A DNA stretch of 38,416 nt from JANWXR01 sp033577755 (GTDB taxonomy: Bacteria > Chloroflexota > Anaerolineae > Anaerolineales > UBA6663), in assembly GCA_033577755.1 (NCBI GenBank), contig JAVQXV010000011.1:1-38416 (forward strand), given 5' to 3'. Positions 38,076 through 38,416 of this stretch are shown piece by piece (the first letter of the stretch is position 1; each line of letters opens with the position of its first letter). The position numbers were made by a program, and so were the translations under genes. A model generated the notes under the pieces. The model ran no database searches, was not told the DNA's origin, and saw only the letters and a program-made list of their open reading frames with translations.

Positions 38076-38416
38076 CTATTCCTGCTCCGCTGACTTCAGC
38101 CGCCGGCGTATCTCCCCCGCCGCCTCCCGCGCCGCCTCCGCCACACTGCCAGACTCTGTTTCACCCTTATCCTCCCGCGCCACGCGCTCCAGCGCGGGCA
38201 GCGCTCGCGGGTCGCCGATATTCCCCAGCGCCAACGCCGCGCTCCAGCGCACATCTTCGTCCGCATCGTCCAGCGCGGCCACCAGCGGCTCGACCGCCCG
38301 CGCATCCTTGATTTCCCCCAGCGCCCACGCTGCCCACCTACGCATCCCTGCCTCCGCATCACCCAGCGCGGCCACCAGCGGCTCGACCGCCCGCGCATCC
38401 TTGATTTCCCCCAGCG
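38076..38416 (-). CDS. HEAT-repeat protein, C-terminal part (5' end outside the window)
   Basis: The visible 113 residues contain about three 31-residue HEAT units (ALGEIKDARAVEPLVAAL and variants), then a charged tail EAAREAAGEIRRRLKSAEQE. Such repeats form solenoids that bind proteins, as in phycobilisome lyase-like and cytoskeletal scaffold proteins. At DNA level, 53 bp are identical between 38271-38323 and 38364-38416, with a 93-bp period, so the array has been homogenised recently. The open frame continues past the window edge. Confidence 0.85.
   Translation of the reverse strand, partial: LGEIKDARAVEPLVAALGDAEAGMRRWAAWALGEIKDARAVEPLVAALDDADEDVRWSAALALGNIGDPRALPALERVAREDKGETESGSVAEAAREAAGEIRRRLKSAEQE

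Noticed and set aside
1..38416. tRNA, rRNA, tmRNA or RNase P RNA genes
   Set aside because: I looked in the larger gaps for acceptor/T-arm patterns and conserved cores and found none; a covariance-model scan would be needed to exclude small RNAs.

Overview
The window looks like part of a Chloroflexota (Anaerolineae-like) chromosome. It is GC-rich and gene-dense, its lipoproteins carry Thr/Pro-rich linkers after the lipobox, Shine-Dalgarno (SD) sites are patchy, and the gene complement fits. This is inference from gene content; no rRNA or tRNA gene lies in the window to settle taxonomy.

Layout. 1-1641 (+): an M50 membrane protease and a TyrA-like protein. 9380-1759 (-): a BMP-type nucleoside/purine ABC importer (lipoprotein, two permeases, double ATPase), then a zinc alcohol dehydrogenase, a small membrane protein and moaA. 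12390-9698 (-): a MurJ-like flippase and a PQQ-type sugar dehydrogenase lipoprotein. 12956-17120 (+): an ECF sigma factor, its zinc-binding anti-sigma, and thiol-redox genes (protein disulfide oxidoreductase, zinc ribbon, glutaredoxin, GroES, an atypical thioredoxin reductase). 26218-17110 (-): a MarR regulator followed by a compact six-gene operon (GPH symporter, AMP-forming acyl ligase, MacB-type ABC ATPase and permease, ThiF-like E1 enzyme, HlyD-LysM adaptor). 26357-32491 (+, with a toxin-antitoxin pair on the other strand): DUF72, CPBP protease, a degenerate DhaL-like protein, a LysM protein and a nitrilase. 33472-34421 (+): a DUF2892 protein and a thioredoxin-DUF2892 fusion. 37117-34397 (-): tgt, uppP and a solute-binding lipoprotein. 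The window ends with a DUF4258 gene, its broken MqsA/YgiT-type partner, and a HEAT-repeat gene that runs off the edge.

Most notable signals. (1) Four promoter-like sites share one architecture, TGTnACCTT, exactly 13 nt, CRTCYAA. They precede the ECF sigma gene itself, the disulfide oxidoreductase, the glutaredoxin-groES-trxB operon and the DUF2892 gene. I read this as an autoregulated thiol-redox regulon with its sigma factor and zinc anti-sigma. (2) A 103-bp miniature inverted-repeat element occurs twice intact with perfect but different 8-bp target duplications (9551-9669, 37323-37441), once as a half copy and once as a scrambled copy. (3) Many intergenic spacers consist wholly of degenerate arrays of one short word, a different word at each locus, often followed by its reverse complement. 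The words supply stop codons and have entered coding sequence, where they form two signal peptides. (4) The MarR/acyl-ligase/E1/ABC-exporter operon has no obvious described equivalent that I can name.
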